In this document: positions 25,667 through 34,970 of the stretch, piece by piece
Layout: every line of letters begins with the position of its first letter
Numbering within the stretch: the stretch's first letter is position 1
NCBI RefSeq assembly: GCF_042666655.1
Contig: NZ_JBHTDE010000002.1
Location: 496,001 to 560,000 of the forward strand
DNA: 64,000 nt
Direction: 5' to 3'
DNA from: Paracraurococcus sp042666655
GTDB taxonomy: Bacteria > Pseudomonadota > Alphaproteobacteria > Acetobacterales > Acetobacteraceae
Position numbers and translations under genes: made by a program
Notes under the pieces: model-generated
Database searches by the model: none
Seen by the model: the letters and a program-made list of their open reading frames with translations, nothing else
Told to the model about the DNA's origin: nothing

Positions 25667-26206
25667 TCACGCCGCCTTCAGGTGTTCCTTCAGCCGCGGC
25701 ATCAACTCGACCAGGTTGCAGGGCCGGTGCCGCGCATCGAGCTGGAACAGCAGGATGTCGTCCCAGGCATCCTTGCAGGCGCCGGTGCTGCCCGGCAGCG
25801 CGAACAGGTAGGTCCCGTCGGCGACGCCGCCCAGCGCGCGCGACTGCATCGTGCTGGTGCCGATCTTCTGGTAGCTCAGCATGCGGAACAGCTCGCCGAA
25901 GCCCTCGATCTCCTTCTCAAGCACCCGCTTGAAGGCCTCCGGCGTCACGTCGCGGCCGGTGATGCCGGTCCCTCCCGTGGTGATGGCGCAATCGATCGCC
26001 GGGTCGACGATCCAGCGGCGCAGCACCGCCTCGATCGCATCGGCCTCGTCGCGGACGATCTCGCGCGCCACGCAGCGGTGGCCGGCCGCCTCGATCCGGT
26101 CCTGCAGGGTCTGCCCGGACCGGTCTGAGGCCAGGTCGCGGGTGTCGGAGACGGTCAGCACGGCGATGTTGACCGCGACGAAGGGCAGGCTTGGGTCGAT
26201 CGGCAT
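25667..26206 (-). CDS. moaB: Molybdenum cofactor biosynthesis protein MoaB/Mog type
   Basis: A 179-residue MoCF-domain protein. Signatures: VLTVSDTRDLASDRSGQTL, the GGTGITGRDVTPEA loop that binds molybdopterin, and FALPGSTGACKDAWDDIL. It adenylates molybdopterin before metal insertion. ATG at 26206 gives the usual N-terminus. It is on the minus strand and divergent from the coiled-coil gene, with about 140 bases between. Confidence 0.9.
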   Translation of the reverse strand: MPIDPSLPFVAVNIAVLTVSDTRDLASDRSGQTLQDRIEAAGHRCVAREIVRDEADAIEAVLRRWIVDPAIDCAITTGGTGITGRDVTPEAFKRVLEKEIEGFGELFRMLSYQKIGTSTMQSRALGGVADGTYLFALPGSTGACKDAWDDILLFQLDARHRPCNLVELMPRLKEHLKAA

Positions 26207-26346
26207 GGCGTGGCTCCGGCGGCGAGGCCCCCCTATGTCGACCCTCCGGGCGGCGGAATCCACCCCCCCGGCTGCATCGGACGACAAGGCCTCGCCGTTC
26301 GGCGCGCATATCCTCTACAAGGATGACAAACCACAGGATCAGGTCG

Positions 26347-26922
26347 ATGACCGAGGCAACGGACGCCGTCTGGGTGAAGCCGATGATCGGGGAGCCTGCG
26401 CTCGTCGAGCCGCCCGAGGCTGCCGAAGGTCCCGGCGTGCTGGAAGGCCATATCCTCACCCTGCGCGACGGCCTGGCGGCGACCGCTGCCGCCGCGGCCG
26501 AGGCGCGCCGGCTGGCCGAGGAGCGGGCCGAGGCGCTGGCGGCGCTGGCACCACGGGTCGATGCGGCCGAGGCGGAGCGCGACGCGGCCCGGGCCGAGGC
26601 AACCGCGGCCACCGCGGCGCTGCATGCGGCCCGGTCCGACCTGCTGGCCCTGGCCAACCGGCGGCGCTGGGAGACCGTCGCGCATGCGGCGCAACGGGCC
26701 GAGGCCGCGGCCATGGCGCAGGCGGCGCGCGAGGCGCTGGCCGCGGCGACGGTGCGCTTCCAGACGGCCTCCCAGGCCATCGTGGCGCAGGCCGAATCCG
26801 AGGCGTCGGCGCTGCGCGGGCAGGTCGAGGCGGCGAATGCGGCGCGCGATGCCGCGCAGCGCGACCTGGCCCGCTGGCGGCGAGGCGGGCGACTGGCGCG
26901 GATGCTGCGGGCCTGGGGGTAA
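26347..26922 (+). CDS. Alanine-rich coiled-coil protein, unknown function
   Basis: About 191 residues, dominated by Ala, Glu and Arg in heptad-like patterns from about residue 40 to 180 (AEARRLAEERAEALAALA, AERDAARAEATAATAAL), so a long coiled coil is very likely. No signal peptide or membrane segment is evident. The start at 26347 is chosen from AGGATC upstream; an ATG at 26323 is in frame too. The stop lies within the first bases of element copy 3. No family was recognised. Confidence 0.65.
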   Translation: MTEATDAVWVKPMIGEPALVEPPEAAEGPGVLEGHILTLRDGLAATAAAAAEARRLAEERAEALAALAPRVDAAEAERDAARAEATAATAALHAARSDLLALANRRRWETVAHAAQRAEAAAMAQAAREALAAATVRFQTASQAIVAQAESEASALRGQVEAANAARDAAQRDLARWRRGGRLARMLRAWG

Positions 26923-26997
26923 GGCCAGGAAGGAAGTACCCTCCCTGTTGGACGCCTGCGTCCGGCGGAGAGGGAATGCTTTCCCCTCCCCGACCTT
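26923..26997. repeat. Palindromic intergenic element, copy 3 (shortened)
   Basis: Only 75 bases. The outer arms match the family (GGCCAGGAAGGAAGTACC on the left, CCTCCCCGACCTT on the right) but the long central palindrome is missing, replaced by a small GGACGCCTGCGTCC hairpin. It lies between the convergent coiled-coil and transglycosylase genes. It looks like an internal-deletion derivative. Confidence 0.7.
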
Positions 26998-27004
26998 GTC
27001 TGCC

Positions 27005-28837
27005 TCAGTGCAGGGTGCGGCCCCGGCTGCGCAGCATCGACAAGACCTCCCTGGTCTCGCTGAACCTGGGAAAGCCGCCCGCCGCAAGCTGGTCGAGGCT
27101 CGGCGCCGGCAGCCCCAGCCGCGAGGCGTAGATCCAGGAATAGGTCAGCACCTGCTGGACGAAGCCGCGGGTCTCATCGAAAGGGATGGCCTCGACGAAG
27201 AGGAAGGGGTCGTCCCTGTGGCCATGCGCCGGCAGCCATTTCAGCAGGCTGCCCGGCCCGGCATTGTAGGCCGCCAGCAGCCGGATCAGGTTGCCGTCCA
27301 CGCCGTCGTGCCGCGCCAGGTAGTGCACGTAGCGCTGGCCGAGCTCGAGCGAATAGCCCGGGTCGTGCAGCCGCTGGGCGCCGTCGCCCTGCAGCGAGGG
27401 GTCGCGGGCGAGGTAGCTGGCGGTCGCCGGCATGATCTGCATCAGCCCGCGCGCCCCGGCCGGCGACACGGCGGCGGCGTTGAAGCGGCTCTCCTGCAGC
27501 GCCAGGGCATAGAGCAGCGCCGGGTCCACCCGGTAGCCGCCCTGCGGCACCAGCTTCGGCATGGGGAAGCGGGCGAAGTCGCGCGGCCTGCCATCCTCGG
27601 CCTGGGAGGCGGCGGCGAGCTGCGCCGTCAACCCGGTGAGATTGGCCTGGGAGGCCACGACCAGCATCGCCCGCACCAGCCCGGGATTGCGCCGCGCCTG
27701 GCCCCAGAGCTGGCGCAGCTCGGCCTCGGCCCGGGCGATCTGGCCGATCTGTAGCAGGGCCAGCGCCCGCCAGCCGCCGGCGGTCTCGGCGATAGCGGCG
27801 GCTTCGGCCTCGCCGGCCACCTCGCCTTCCCAGGCGAAGCCGGCGCCGAGCCCGAGGGTGCGGCGGGCGACCAGGCCGTAGAAGGTCCGCGGCTCCTGCG
27901 CTGCCTGCATCATCCAGGCGACATAGAGCTGTGGCTTGCGGGCCCTGACTGCGGCGCGGGCGGTCCAGAAGGCGGCCGCGGCGCGCAGGGCAGGGGCCGC
28001 CTGGTCGTTGCGCGCGGCGCGCTCGAAATAGGGCAGGGCGGTATCGTACTGGCCGAGCCCCCAGGCCGATAGGCCGGCGGCGAAGGCGGCGAGGCCGCTG
28101 GCCTCCCCGGCACGGGCGGCGTCGGCGGCGATGCGCAGCGCCTCCTCGTCCTGCCCGGCACGGAACAGGCCGATGGCGAGGTCGGCGCGCAGCAGGCCGG
28201 CATAGGCCGGGTTGATCGATTTCGACCGGGTGATCAGGGCCAGGCCGGCGGTGGCATTGCCCTCCCGCGCCCGGTCGCGCACGGCGCGGTCGAGGCCGGG
28301 GTTGCGGGCGACGCTGGCGAGAATGGGGGCGCGGTCCTCCGGCGCCAGGGCGGCTTCGGGCGACAGCGGCTCGGCGGCGGTCGGCGGGGCGGGCAGGGCG
28401 GCGCCGCGCGGCAACAGCCGGCCCAGCAAATCGTGCAGCCGCAGCGCTTCCGGATGGTCGGCATACTGCGCCAGCCAGGACTGCACCTCGGGCGCGGTGG
28501 CCGAAGGCTCGGCCCGCAGGTAGCGATCGGCCAGGACATGGCCCATCAGGCGCCTGTCGTCCAGGCGGTCGGCCTCGCGCGCCGCCGCGGCCAGATCGCC
28601 GCGCGACTGCAGTTCGAAGACGCGTCTCAACCGGGCGGCATCGGACGGAACCAACACCTGGGGCAGGCCGGGAACCCCGCCAGAGGTGGCGGGCCGGGGG
28701 ACGCTCATGGCGGTTTGGTCGTTGGCCCTCTGCGCGGCGGCCGGGCCTGGGGACCCGGTCATCAGCGCCGTTCCCCACAGGACCCCGGCAATCAGGGGGC
28801 GAAGGGAGCTTCGGGCCATGGGTCCGAGCGCGGTCAT
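27005..28837 (-). CDS. slt: Soluble lytic murein transglycosylase
   Basis: A 610-residue Slt70-like enzyme. A signal peptide (residues 1–36, ending GPAAAQ) is followed by a long superhelical alpha domain, then the SLT catalytic domain from about residue 430. There the catalytic Glu lies in ALALQESRFNAAAVSPAGA, with GLMQIMPATA and AYNAGPGSLLKW further on. It cleaves peptidoglycan between MurNAc and GlcNAc with 1,6-anhydro formation. The ATG at 28837 has GGGAGC 6 bases upstream. Same direction as the following moaB and the preceding udg. Confidence 0.92.
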   Translation of the reverse strand: MTALGPMARSSLRPLIAGVLWGTALMTGSPGPAAAQRANDQTAMSVPRPATSGGVPGLPQVLVPSDAARLRRVFELQSRGDLAAAAREADRLDDRRLMGHVLADRYLRAEPSATAPEVQSWLAQYADHPEALRLHDLLGRLLPRGAALPAPPTAAEPLSPEAALAPEDRAPILASVARNPGLDRAVRDRAREGNATAGLALITRSKSINPAYAGLLRADLAIGLFRAGQDEEALRIAADAARAGEASGLAAFAAGLSAWGLGQYDTALPYFERAARNDQAAPALRAAAAFWTARAAVRARKPQLYVAWMMQAAQEPRTFYGLVARRTLGLGAGFAWEGEVAGEAEAAAIAETAGGWRALALLQIGQIARAEAELRQLWGQARRNPGLVRAMLVVASQANLTGLTAQLAAASQAEDGRPRDFARFPMPKLVPQGGYRVDPALLYALALQESRFNAAAVSPAGARGLMQIMPATASYLARDPSLQGDGAQRLHDPGYSLELGQRYVHYLARHDGVDGNLIRLLAAYNAGPGSLLKWLPAHGHRDDPFLFVEAIPFDETRGFVQQVLTYSWIYASRLGLPAPSLDQLAAGGFPRFSETREVLSMLRSRGRTLH

Positions 28838-28973
28838 GGCCCGCTCCCGTTAGCGGTCGGGACGGGGTGCATGCAACCCTTAAAATGTCCGACGTGGCAG
28901 AAAGAACCCCGCCGCAGCGTAATCCCAGTCGCTTACGGTTTGTTGATAGATAGAGGAACCGGCCAACTTCCCG

Positions 28974-29804
28974 CTATTGGCTGGCCAGGTGGCGCTGCAG
29001 GGACAGGAGATCGGCCCAGGCGTCTCGCTTCGCCGCGGGGTTCCGCAAAAGGTAGGCTGGATGGAGGGTCGCCAGGGCAGGAAGTGACTGATCGTCGGAT
29101 ATCGTTACTTGATGCCAACGTCCGCGCAGCCGGGTGATCCCCTCCTTCGAGCGCAGCAGCGCCTTGGCCGCGACCCCGCCGAGCAGCACGAGGTGGCGCG
29201 GCTTCGCCAGCACGATGTGGCGCAGCATGAAGGGCAGGAAGAGCGCGACCTCGGCATCGGTCGGCGTCCGGTTGCCCGGCGGGCGGAAGGGCAGGATGTT
29301 GGTGATGTAGAAATCCTTGGCGCGATCGAGCCCGATCGAGCCCAGCATCCGGTCCAGCAACTGGCCGGAGACGCCGACGAAGGGGCGGCCGAGCCGGTCC
29401 TCGTCGCCGCCCGGCGCCTCGCCGACCAGCATCAGGCCGCTCTCCGTCACGCCGTCGGCGAAGACCAGGTTGGTCGCGGTCTCGCGCAGCGGGCTGGCGT
29501 CGAATTCCGCCATGGCGGCGCGGAGCGCGGGCAGGCTGTCGGCCTGCGCGGCGAGGGCCGCGGCGCGGGTCGCGCCCGGCGTCGGGGCGCGGGACGGGAT
29601 GAGGACGGCCGGCGCTTCCTGCCCCCCTGGGCGCCCGCCGGGGCGGGCCGCCGCCGGCGGGGTGACCTCGGCCGGCGCGGCCGCCGCGGCGACGCGGGCC
29701 ACCGTCCGGTCGATCGGCGCATCCTCCAGCGCGTCGTCCGCCCCCCAGTCGAGTTGCAGCCGGAGCGCCGCCAGCAGCGCCTCCTGCGTCATGGCCTCCA
29801 GCAT
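28974..29804 (-). CDS. Family 4-type uracil-DNA glycosylase without cysteines
   Basis: A 276-residue protein. Family 4 motifs are clear: LMLVGEAPGGDEDRLGRPF near residue 125, YITNILPFRPPGNRTP, and ATLHPAYLLRNPAAKRDAW. It removes uracil from DNA. The first 90 residues are a low-complexity Ala/Pro linker. The unusual point is that the protein contains no Cys at all, so it cannot hold the [4Fe-4S] cluster bound by four Cys in typical family 4 enzymes: the cluster regions read FDASPLRETATNLVF and AEVALFLPFML. The start has GGGAGC 8 bases upstream. Divergent from ETF-QO. Confidence 0.88.
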   Translation of the reverse strand: MLEAMTQEALLAALRLQLDWGADDALEDAPIDRTVARVAAAAAPAEVTPPAAARPGGRPGGQEAPAVLIPSRAPTPGATRAAALAAQADSLPALRAAMAEFDASPLRETATNLVFADGVTESGLMLVGEAPGGDEDRLGRPFVGVSGQLLDRMLGSIGLDRAKDFYITNILPFRPPGNRTPTDAEVALFLPFMLRHIVLAKPRHLVLLGGVAAKALLRSKEGITRLRGRWHQVTISDDQSLPALATLHPAYLLRNPAAKRDAWADLLSLQRHLASQ

Positions 29805-29901
29805 CGCATGTGCTCCCGCTGCGGCTGGTATCGGCCGGCCGCGGGGTTCCGCGCAAGCAGGAGCGACGCTACATGCCGGGATAGATCAGGAGGAGCCAGG
29901 C

Positions 29902-31605
29902 ATGTCCGGCGCTGAAGAACGCGAGGCGATGGAATTCGATGTGCTCATCGTCGGAGGCGGGCCCGCGGGCCTCGCCGCGGCGATCCGCCTCAAACAGGTT
30001 GCGCCCGACGCCACGGTCTGCCTGGTGGAGAAGGGCAGCGAGATCGGGGCGCATATCCTTTCGGGCGCGGTGCTCGAGCCGCGCGCGCTGGACGAGCTGA
30101 TCCCCGACTGGCGCGACGACCCGCCGGCGCTGGCGACGCCGGCCGGCGAGGACAAGTTCATGCTGCTGACGGCGACCAAGGCCTACAAGCTGCCGACCCC
30201 GCCGCAGATGAACAATCATGGCAACTATATCGTCAGCCTGGGCAATGTCTGCCGCTGGCTCGGCGGCAAGGCCGAGGCGCTGGGGGTCGAGATCTACCCG
30301 GGCTTCGCGGCTTCCGAGACCATCGTCGAGGACGGCCAGGTGAAGGGCGTCGTCGCCGGCGTCGCCGGCATCTTGAAGGACGGCACCAAGGGCCCGGGCT
30401 ACGAGCCGGGCATGGAGCTGCGCGCCACCTACACGCTGTTCGCCGAGGGCTGCCGCGGCTCGCTGACCAAGCAGCTGCAGGACCGCTACAACCTGCGCGA
30501 CGGCGTCGCCCCGCAGACCTATGCGCTCGGGATGAAGGAGCTTTGGGAGATTCCGAAGGAGCGCCACACGCCGGGCCTGGTGTGGCATTCCACCGGCTGG
30601 CCGGTGCCGTCCGACACCTATGGCGGCTCCTGGCTGTACATGCTGGGCGAGAACCTGGTGAGCATCGGCTTCGTCGTCGGCCTCGACTACCCGAACCCGT
30701 GGCTCTCGCCCTTCGACGAGTTCCAGCGCTTCAAGACCCATCCCGAGGTGGCGAAGATGCTGGAGGGCGGCAAGCGCATCGCCTATGGCGCCCGCGCCTT
30801 GAACGAGGGCGGCATCCAGGCCATCCCCAAACTGGTCTTCCCGGGCGGGATGCTGATCGGCGACACCGCCGGCTTCCTCAACGTCCCCAAGATCAAGGGC
30901 ACGCACACCTCGATGAAGTCCGGCATGGTGGCGGCCGAGGCGGTCGCCGCGGCGCTGGCGGACGAGGCGCGTCCCGCGGTGCTCGACAGCTACCCCGCGG
31001 CGCTCAAGGCGAGCTGGGTCTGGACCGAGCTGCAGGGCGTCCGCAACATCCGCCCGGGCTTCGCCAAGTTCGGCCTGTGGGGCGGGCTGATCAATGCCGG
31101 GCTCGACACCTACCTGTTCCGCGGCAAGGCGCCCTGGACCTGGGGCCATCACGCGGACCACGAGACGCTGAAGCCGGCCGCCGAGTCCAAGCGGATCGTC
31201 TACCCGAAGCCGGACGGCAAGCTGAGCTTCGACCGGCTCTCCTCGGTGTTCCTGTCGAACACCAACCATGAGGAGGACCAGCCGGCGCATCTGAAGCTGC
31301 GCGACCCGGGCGCCTGGAAGGGCGTCAACTGGGACCAGTTCCGCAGCCCGGAAAGCCGCTACTGCCCGGCCGCGGTCTACGAGGCGGTGGGGCCCGATGC
31401 CGAGCGCGAACTGCGCGGCACGCCGGACGCCGAGGCGACCGGGGCGGGTGCCTCGGTCGAGGCCGGCGACGCCGGCGCGCGGCTGGTGATCAACGCGCAG
31501 AACTGCGTGCACTGCAAGACCTGCGACATCAAGGACCCTGGCCAGAACATCGACTGGACCACGCCACAGGGCGGCGGCGGGCCGAACTACATCGGCGGGA
31601 TGTGA
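29902..31605 (+). CDS. etfQO: Electron transfer flavoprotein-ubiquinone oxidoreductase
   Basis: A 567-residue membrane-associated flavoprotein. The N-terminal FAD loop is VLIVGGGPAGLAAAIRLK; ubiquinone and FAD blocks include GAHILSGAVLEP and GDTAGFLNVPKIKGTHTS. The C-terminal [4Fe-4S] domain has Cys in RYCPAAVYE and NCVHCKTCDIKDPGQNIDW. It passes electrons from reduced ETF to ubiquinone, linking beta-oxidation and related dehydrogenases to respiration. The start has AGGAGG upstream. It is divergent from udg. Confidence 0.96.
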   Translation: MSGAEEREAMEFDVLIVGGGPAGLAAAIRLKQVAPDATVCLVEKGSEIGAHILSGAVLEPRALDELIPDWRDDPPALATPAGEDKFMLLTATKAYKLPTPPQMNNHGNYIVSLGNVCRWLGGKAEALGVEIYPGFAASETIVEDGQVKGVVAGVAGILKDGTKGPGYEPGMELRATYTLFAEGCRGSLTKQLQDRYNLRDGVAPQTYALGMKELWEIPKERHTPGLVWHSTGWPVPSDTYGGSWLYMLGENLVSIGFVVGLDYPNPWLSPFDEFQRFKTHPEVAKMLEGGKRIAYGARALNEGGIQAIPKLVFPGGMLIGDTAGFLNVPKIKGTHTSMKSGMVAAEAVAAALADEARPAVLDSYPAALKASWVWTELQGVRNIRPGFAKFGLWGGLINAGLDTYLFRGKAPWTWGHHADHETLKPAAESKRIVYPKPDGKLSFDRLSSVFLSNTNHEEDQPAHLKLRDPGAWKGVNWDQFRSPESRYCPAAVYEAVGPDAERELRGTPDAEATGAGASVEAGDAGARLVINAQNCVHCKTCDIKDPGQNIDWTTPQGGGGPNYIGGM

Positions 31606-31670
31606 CCGGCGGCGTGGCGCGGCCCTTCCGCGCCACGCATCGCTCCTTTGTGCGTGATCGGCACAGTGAC

Positions 31671-31701
31671 GATCGTTTAACGAAGTCGTGTTGATCGTTT
31701 A
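31671..31701 (+). promoter_or_regulatory. Direct-repeat operator candidate upstream of the RTX gene
   Basis: GATCGTTTA occurs at 31671–31679 and again at 31693–31701, 22 bases apart, about two helical turns. It stands in a locally AT-rich part of the 193-base spacer before the secreted RTX protein. This spacing fits a regulator bound on one face of the helix. The regulator is unknown. Confidence 0.4.
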
Positions 31702-31798
31702 CCTTTTCGTGGAAAGACTGAACCCGTTGTTCACGTCATCTCTCGCCTGACCGGCGCGCCGCCAGTGCTGCGGCCCGCGCCCCGGGGAGAGAGTCGAC

Positions 31799-34700
31799 GT
31801 GAATCTAAATATTTTGCTGCGTGGGCAATCGAACTCCATCATCCTCGGCCAGCTGGCCGGCGCCGACGCCGTCGCGGCCGAAGTGCAGAAGCTGCTTGGC
31901 TTCGACGGAGTCACCGACAAGGTCACCCTGCTTTTCAAGGAGTTCGACGGCACAGGCAGCTCCACTGCCGCCTCCGGCACCGCACTGATCGGTGATTGGC
32001 TCACGCCCACCACGGTGAACGGCCAGGCGGGCTGGACGCCGAACACCTACGAACAGGGGCTGCTCAACTATGTCGGCGGGCTCTCGGCGACGACCAAGGC
32101 GGATCCGACCGTCGTGCTTTGGCTGCACAGCGAGTACGACAGCGCCGACTCCACACTGACCGCGGACACCTGGATGAGCGCGGTGCGCTACGACGCCGCG
32201 CAGTTGCGGGCCGCCTTCACCGGTGTGCTGCCCTATGTCTTCGTCGAGCCCATCCCGCTGGACGCCGGCAAGGATGCGGGCACGCAGGCGATCCGAATGG
32301 GCATGGAGGCGCTCGTCGCCGACAGCGCCTTCAACGCCCGGCTGACGGCATCGAGCGACGACCTCGCGATGAACGGCGTCTTCCGCGGGGCCGCCGGCCA
32401 TATGAGCGACGCGGACGCGGCGCTGGTCGCCGACCGTGCCGCGCGCAGCATCGCCGAGGCCTTCGCAGCCTTCGCCAAGCCGGGCTCGGCGCTTGCCTCG
32501 GGCAACATCGACGATACCGGCCCGACCGCGGTGCAGGCGCAGCAGATCGGGGCGCGCGAGGTGTCCGTGTCCCTGCTGTTCGATGGCGCGACCACCCTGC
32601 AGGCGCTCGACCCCGACGCCGCCACCGGCATCGGCTGGAAGGCGATCGCGGGATCGACGGTGCTGGAGGCGACGGGCGTCTCGCTCGGCGCGAACAACAC
32701 CTTGCTCGTCGGCTTCGGCGCCGACCTGCCGGCCGGCGCCCGGCTCTATTACGGCTACGGCGACAGCCATCTCCGAGGGGCGACCGCCGACGCCAGCGGC
32801 AACGCGATCTACGACGATCAGGGCATGCCGTTGCGCTCCCCCGCCGTCGGCCTGGTCATCGGCGCGTCGGCGGTGCAGCCCGGCGTGACCCAGGCGGGCA
32901 CCGACAACGTCGACACCCTGCTGGCCGGGCCGAACGGCGACACCCTCATCGGCGGCAAGGGCGACGACTTCCTGGTCGGCGGTGCGGGTGCCGACACCTT
33001 CGCCTTCGGCCTGGGCGACGGCAATGACTGGGTGGACGGCTTCACGCCGGGCAAGGACCACATCCGGTTCGGCGCCGGCATCACCGCCAAGGACGTCCTG
33101 ATCACTCCGCTGAACCTCGGCGTCGATGGGCTCGGCGTGATCTACGGCCCGAACGGGGACGGCATCTTCCTCGCCGGCGTCACCGCGCTGCAGGCGGGGG
33201 ACCTGCTCTACGCCGTGCCGCCGGTGCCGCCGGGCCAGCTCGTCCTGGGCACCCAGAACGACGACTCCTTCGGCGCCGGCAACGGCGGCGACACCATCGT
33301 CGGTGGCCAGGGCAACGACTACATGGTCAGCGGCGACGGCAAGGACGTCTTCGGCTTCATGCCGGGCGACGGGCCCGACTGGGTCGCCAACTTCGACTCC
33401 GGCAGCGACACCCTGCGGTTCGGCGGCGGGCTGACCCTGGCGGACATCAGCACCGAGGCGACGACGCTGGCCGGCGTCGGCGGTCTCGCCGTGCGGTACG
33501 GCCCGGGCGTGGCGGACGTGGTCTTCCTCGAGGCCATCACCAGCCTCGCGGCGGGCGACATCACCTTCGGCACGGTGCCTGCGGTGGCGGTCGACCAGCC
33601 GCGCTTCCTGACCGGCACCGCCGGGCCGGATTTGCTGGCGGGCGGCGGGGCCTCCGACACCCTGCTCGGCCTCGGCGGGCAGGACACGCTGCTGGGCGGC
33701 GGCAGCGACGACGTGATCTACGCCTATGCCAACGACAGCATCAGCGGCGGCGCCGGTCGTGACGTGCTCTACATGGTGGACGACACCCCGGCGGCGCTGG
33801 CGATCGACGTCGCCCAGATCGAGTATGTCGCCGCCGGCTTCGGCAGCGACACCATCAGCGGCACCGGCCAGACCCAGGCGATCGAGGTCTATGCCAGCGG
33901 CGGCGACGACAGCGTCACCGGCGGCAGCGGCAATGACTGGCTCTGGGGCAGCGTCGGCAACGACACCCTCATCGGCAATGGCGGCGACGACGTCATCGTC
34001 GGCGACCTCGGCGCCGACAGCCTCGCGGGCGGCGCCGGCAACGACCGGATCTATGTCGACGCCGGCGACACCATCGACGGCGGCGCCGGGTTCGATGCCG
34101 CCTACATCGTCGGCGGCGCCGGGATGGCGATCAACCTGGCCGCCACCGGGCTGGAATGGGTGACCGACTTCGTCGCCGGCGCCGACACGCTGGACGCCTC
34201 CGGCACCACCACCGGCATCGAGCTCTATGCCGGCGGCGGCAACGACCTGCTCACGGGCGGCAGCGGCGCCGACCTGATCTTCGCCGGCGAGGGTGCCGAC
34301 ACCCTGATCGGCGGCGAGGGCGACGACGGGCTGATCGGCGAGGCCGGTGCCGACAGCATCTCCGGCGGCCTGGGCAACGACCGCATCTATGCCGATGCGA
34401 CCGACACGGTCGACGGCGGCGACGGCTACGACATCATGTACATGGGCACCGACGCCGCCTTCACCGTCGATCTCGGCGCCATCCGGGTCGAATGGCTGTT
34501 CGCCGGGGCGGGCAACGACAGCGTCTCGTCCTCCACCGCGACGCCGATCCAGGTCTATGCCAATGCCGGCGCCGACACGCTCTCGGGCGGCGGCGGCAAT
34601 GACACGCTCTGGGGCGGCGAGGGCGCCGACAGCATCGCCGGCAATGCCGGCGCCGACACGCTGGTCGGCGAGGCGGGCGCCGACACGATCGCCGGCGGCG

Positions 34701-34963
34701 CCGGGGACGACGGGCTGTTCGGCGGCGACGGCGCGGATGTCTTCGTGTTCGGTGCCGCCTGGGGCAACGACACCATCTTCGACTGGCAGGATGGCAGCGA
34801 CCTGATCGATGTCCGGGCGCTGGCGCCGCTCGGCGTGCAGGACATCGGCGGCCTCACCATCGCGGCGAGCGGCACCAACGCGGTGGTCGGCTATGACGGC
34901 AACACGTTGACCATCATCGGCGCGGCGGGGCTGATCGTCGCGGCGGACTTCCTGTTCGCCTAA
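31799..34963 (+). CDS. Secreted SGNH-hydrolase with RTX calcium-binding repeats
   Basis: A 1054-residue protein. Residues 1–215 look like an SGNH/GDSL esterase of the sialate O-acetylesterase type: the Ser block is RGQSNSIIL at residues 8–16, WLHSEYDSA resembles the family 'W-QGE-D' block, and GHMSDADAALVADRA the final Asp/His block. After a beta-rich linker come two tandem modules of about 110 residues (around 378–590) and then three of about 110 more, filled with GGxGxD nonapeptides such as GGAGNDRIY and GGDGADVFVFG. There is no N-terminal signal peptide and the C-terminus is hydrophobic, fitting type I secretion. No secretion genes are nearby. The GTG start has GGGGAGAG upstream. Confidence 0.85.
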   Translation: MNLNILLRGQSNSIILGQLAGADAVAAEVQKLLGFDGVTDKVTLLFKEFDGTGSSTAASGTALIGDWLTPTTVNGQAGWTPNTYEQGLLNYVGGLSATTKADPTVVLWLHSEYDSADSTLTADTWMSAVRYDAAQLRAAFTGVLPYVFVEPIPLDAGKDAGTQAIRMGMEALVADSAFNARLTASSDDLAMNGVFRGAAGHMSDADAALVADRAARSIAEAFAAFAKPGSALASGNIDDTGPTAVQAQQIGAREVSVSLLFDGATTLQALDPDAATGIGWKAIAGSTVLEATGVSLGANNTLLVGFGADLPAGARLYYGYGDSHLRGATADASGNAIYDDQGMPLRSPAVGLVIGASAVQPGVTQAGTDNVDTLLAGPNGDTLIGGKGDDFLVGGAGADTFAFGLGDGNDWVDGFTPGKDHIRFGAGITAKDVLITPLNLGVDGLGVIYGPNGDGIFLAGVTALQAGDLLYAVPPVPPGQLVLGTQNDDSFGAGNGGDTIVGGQGNDYMVSGDGKDVFGFMPGDGPDWVANFDSGSDTLRFGGGLTLADISTEATTLAGVGGLAVRYGPGVADVVFLEAITSLAAGDITFGTVPAVAVDQPRFLTGTAGPDLLAGGGASDTLLGLGGQDTLLGGGSDDVIYAYANDSISGGAGRDVLYMVDDTPAALAIDVAQIEYVAAGFGSDTISGTGQTQAIEVYASGGDDSVTGGSGNDWLWGSVGNDTLIGNGGDDVIVGDLGADSLAGGAGNDRIYVDAGDTIDGGAGFDAAYIVGGAGMAINLAATGLEWVTDFVAGADTLDASGTTTGIELYAGGGNDLLTGGSGADLIFAGEGADTLIGGEGDDGLIGEAGADSISGGLGNDRIYADATDTVDGGDGYDIMYMGTDAAFTVDLGAIRVEWLFAGAGNDSVSSSTATPIQVYANAGADTLSGGGGNDTLWGGEGADSIAGNAGADTLVGEAGADTIAGGAGDDGLFGGDGADVFVFGAAWGNDTIFDWQDGSDLIDVRALAPLGVQDIGGLTIAASGTNAVVGYDGNTLTIIGAAGLIVAADFLFA

Positions 34964-34970
34964 GATGGGG

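Noticed and set aside
34000..34800. Tandem repeats in the RTX gene as a possible CRISPR or minisatellite
   Set aside because: The repeats are in-frame, codon-varied glycine-rich nonapeptides and are explained by the protein.
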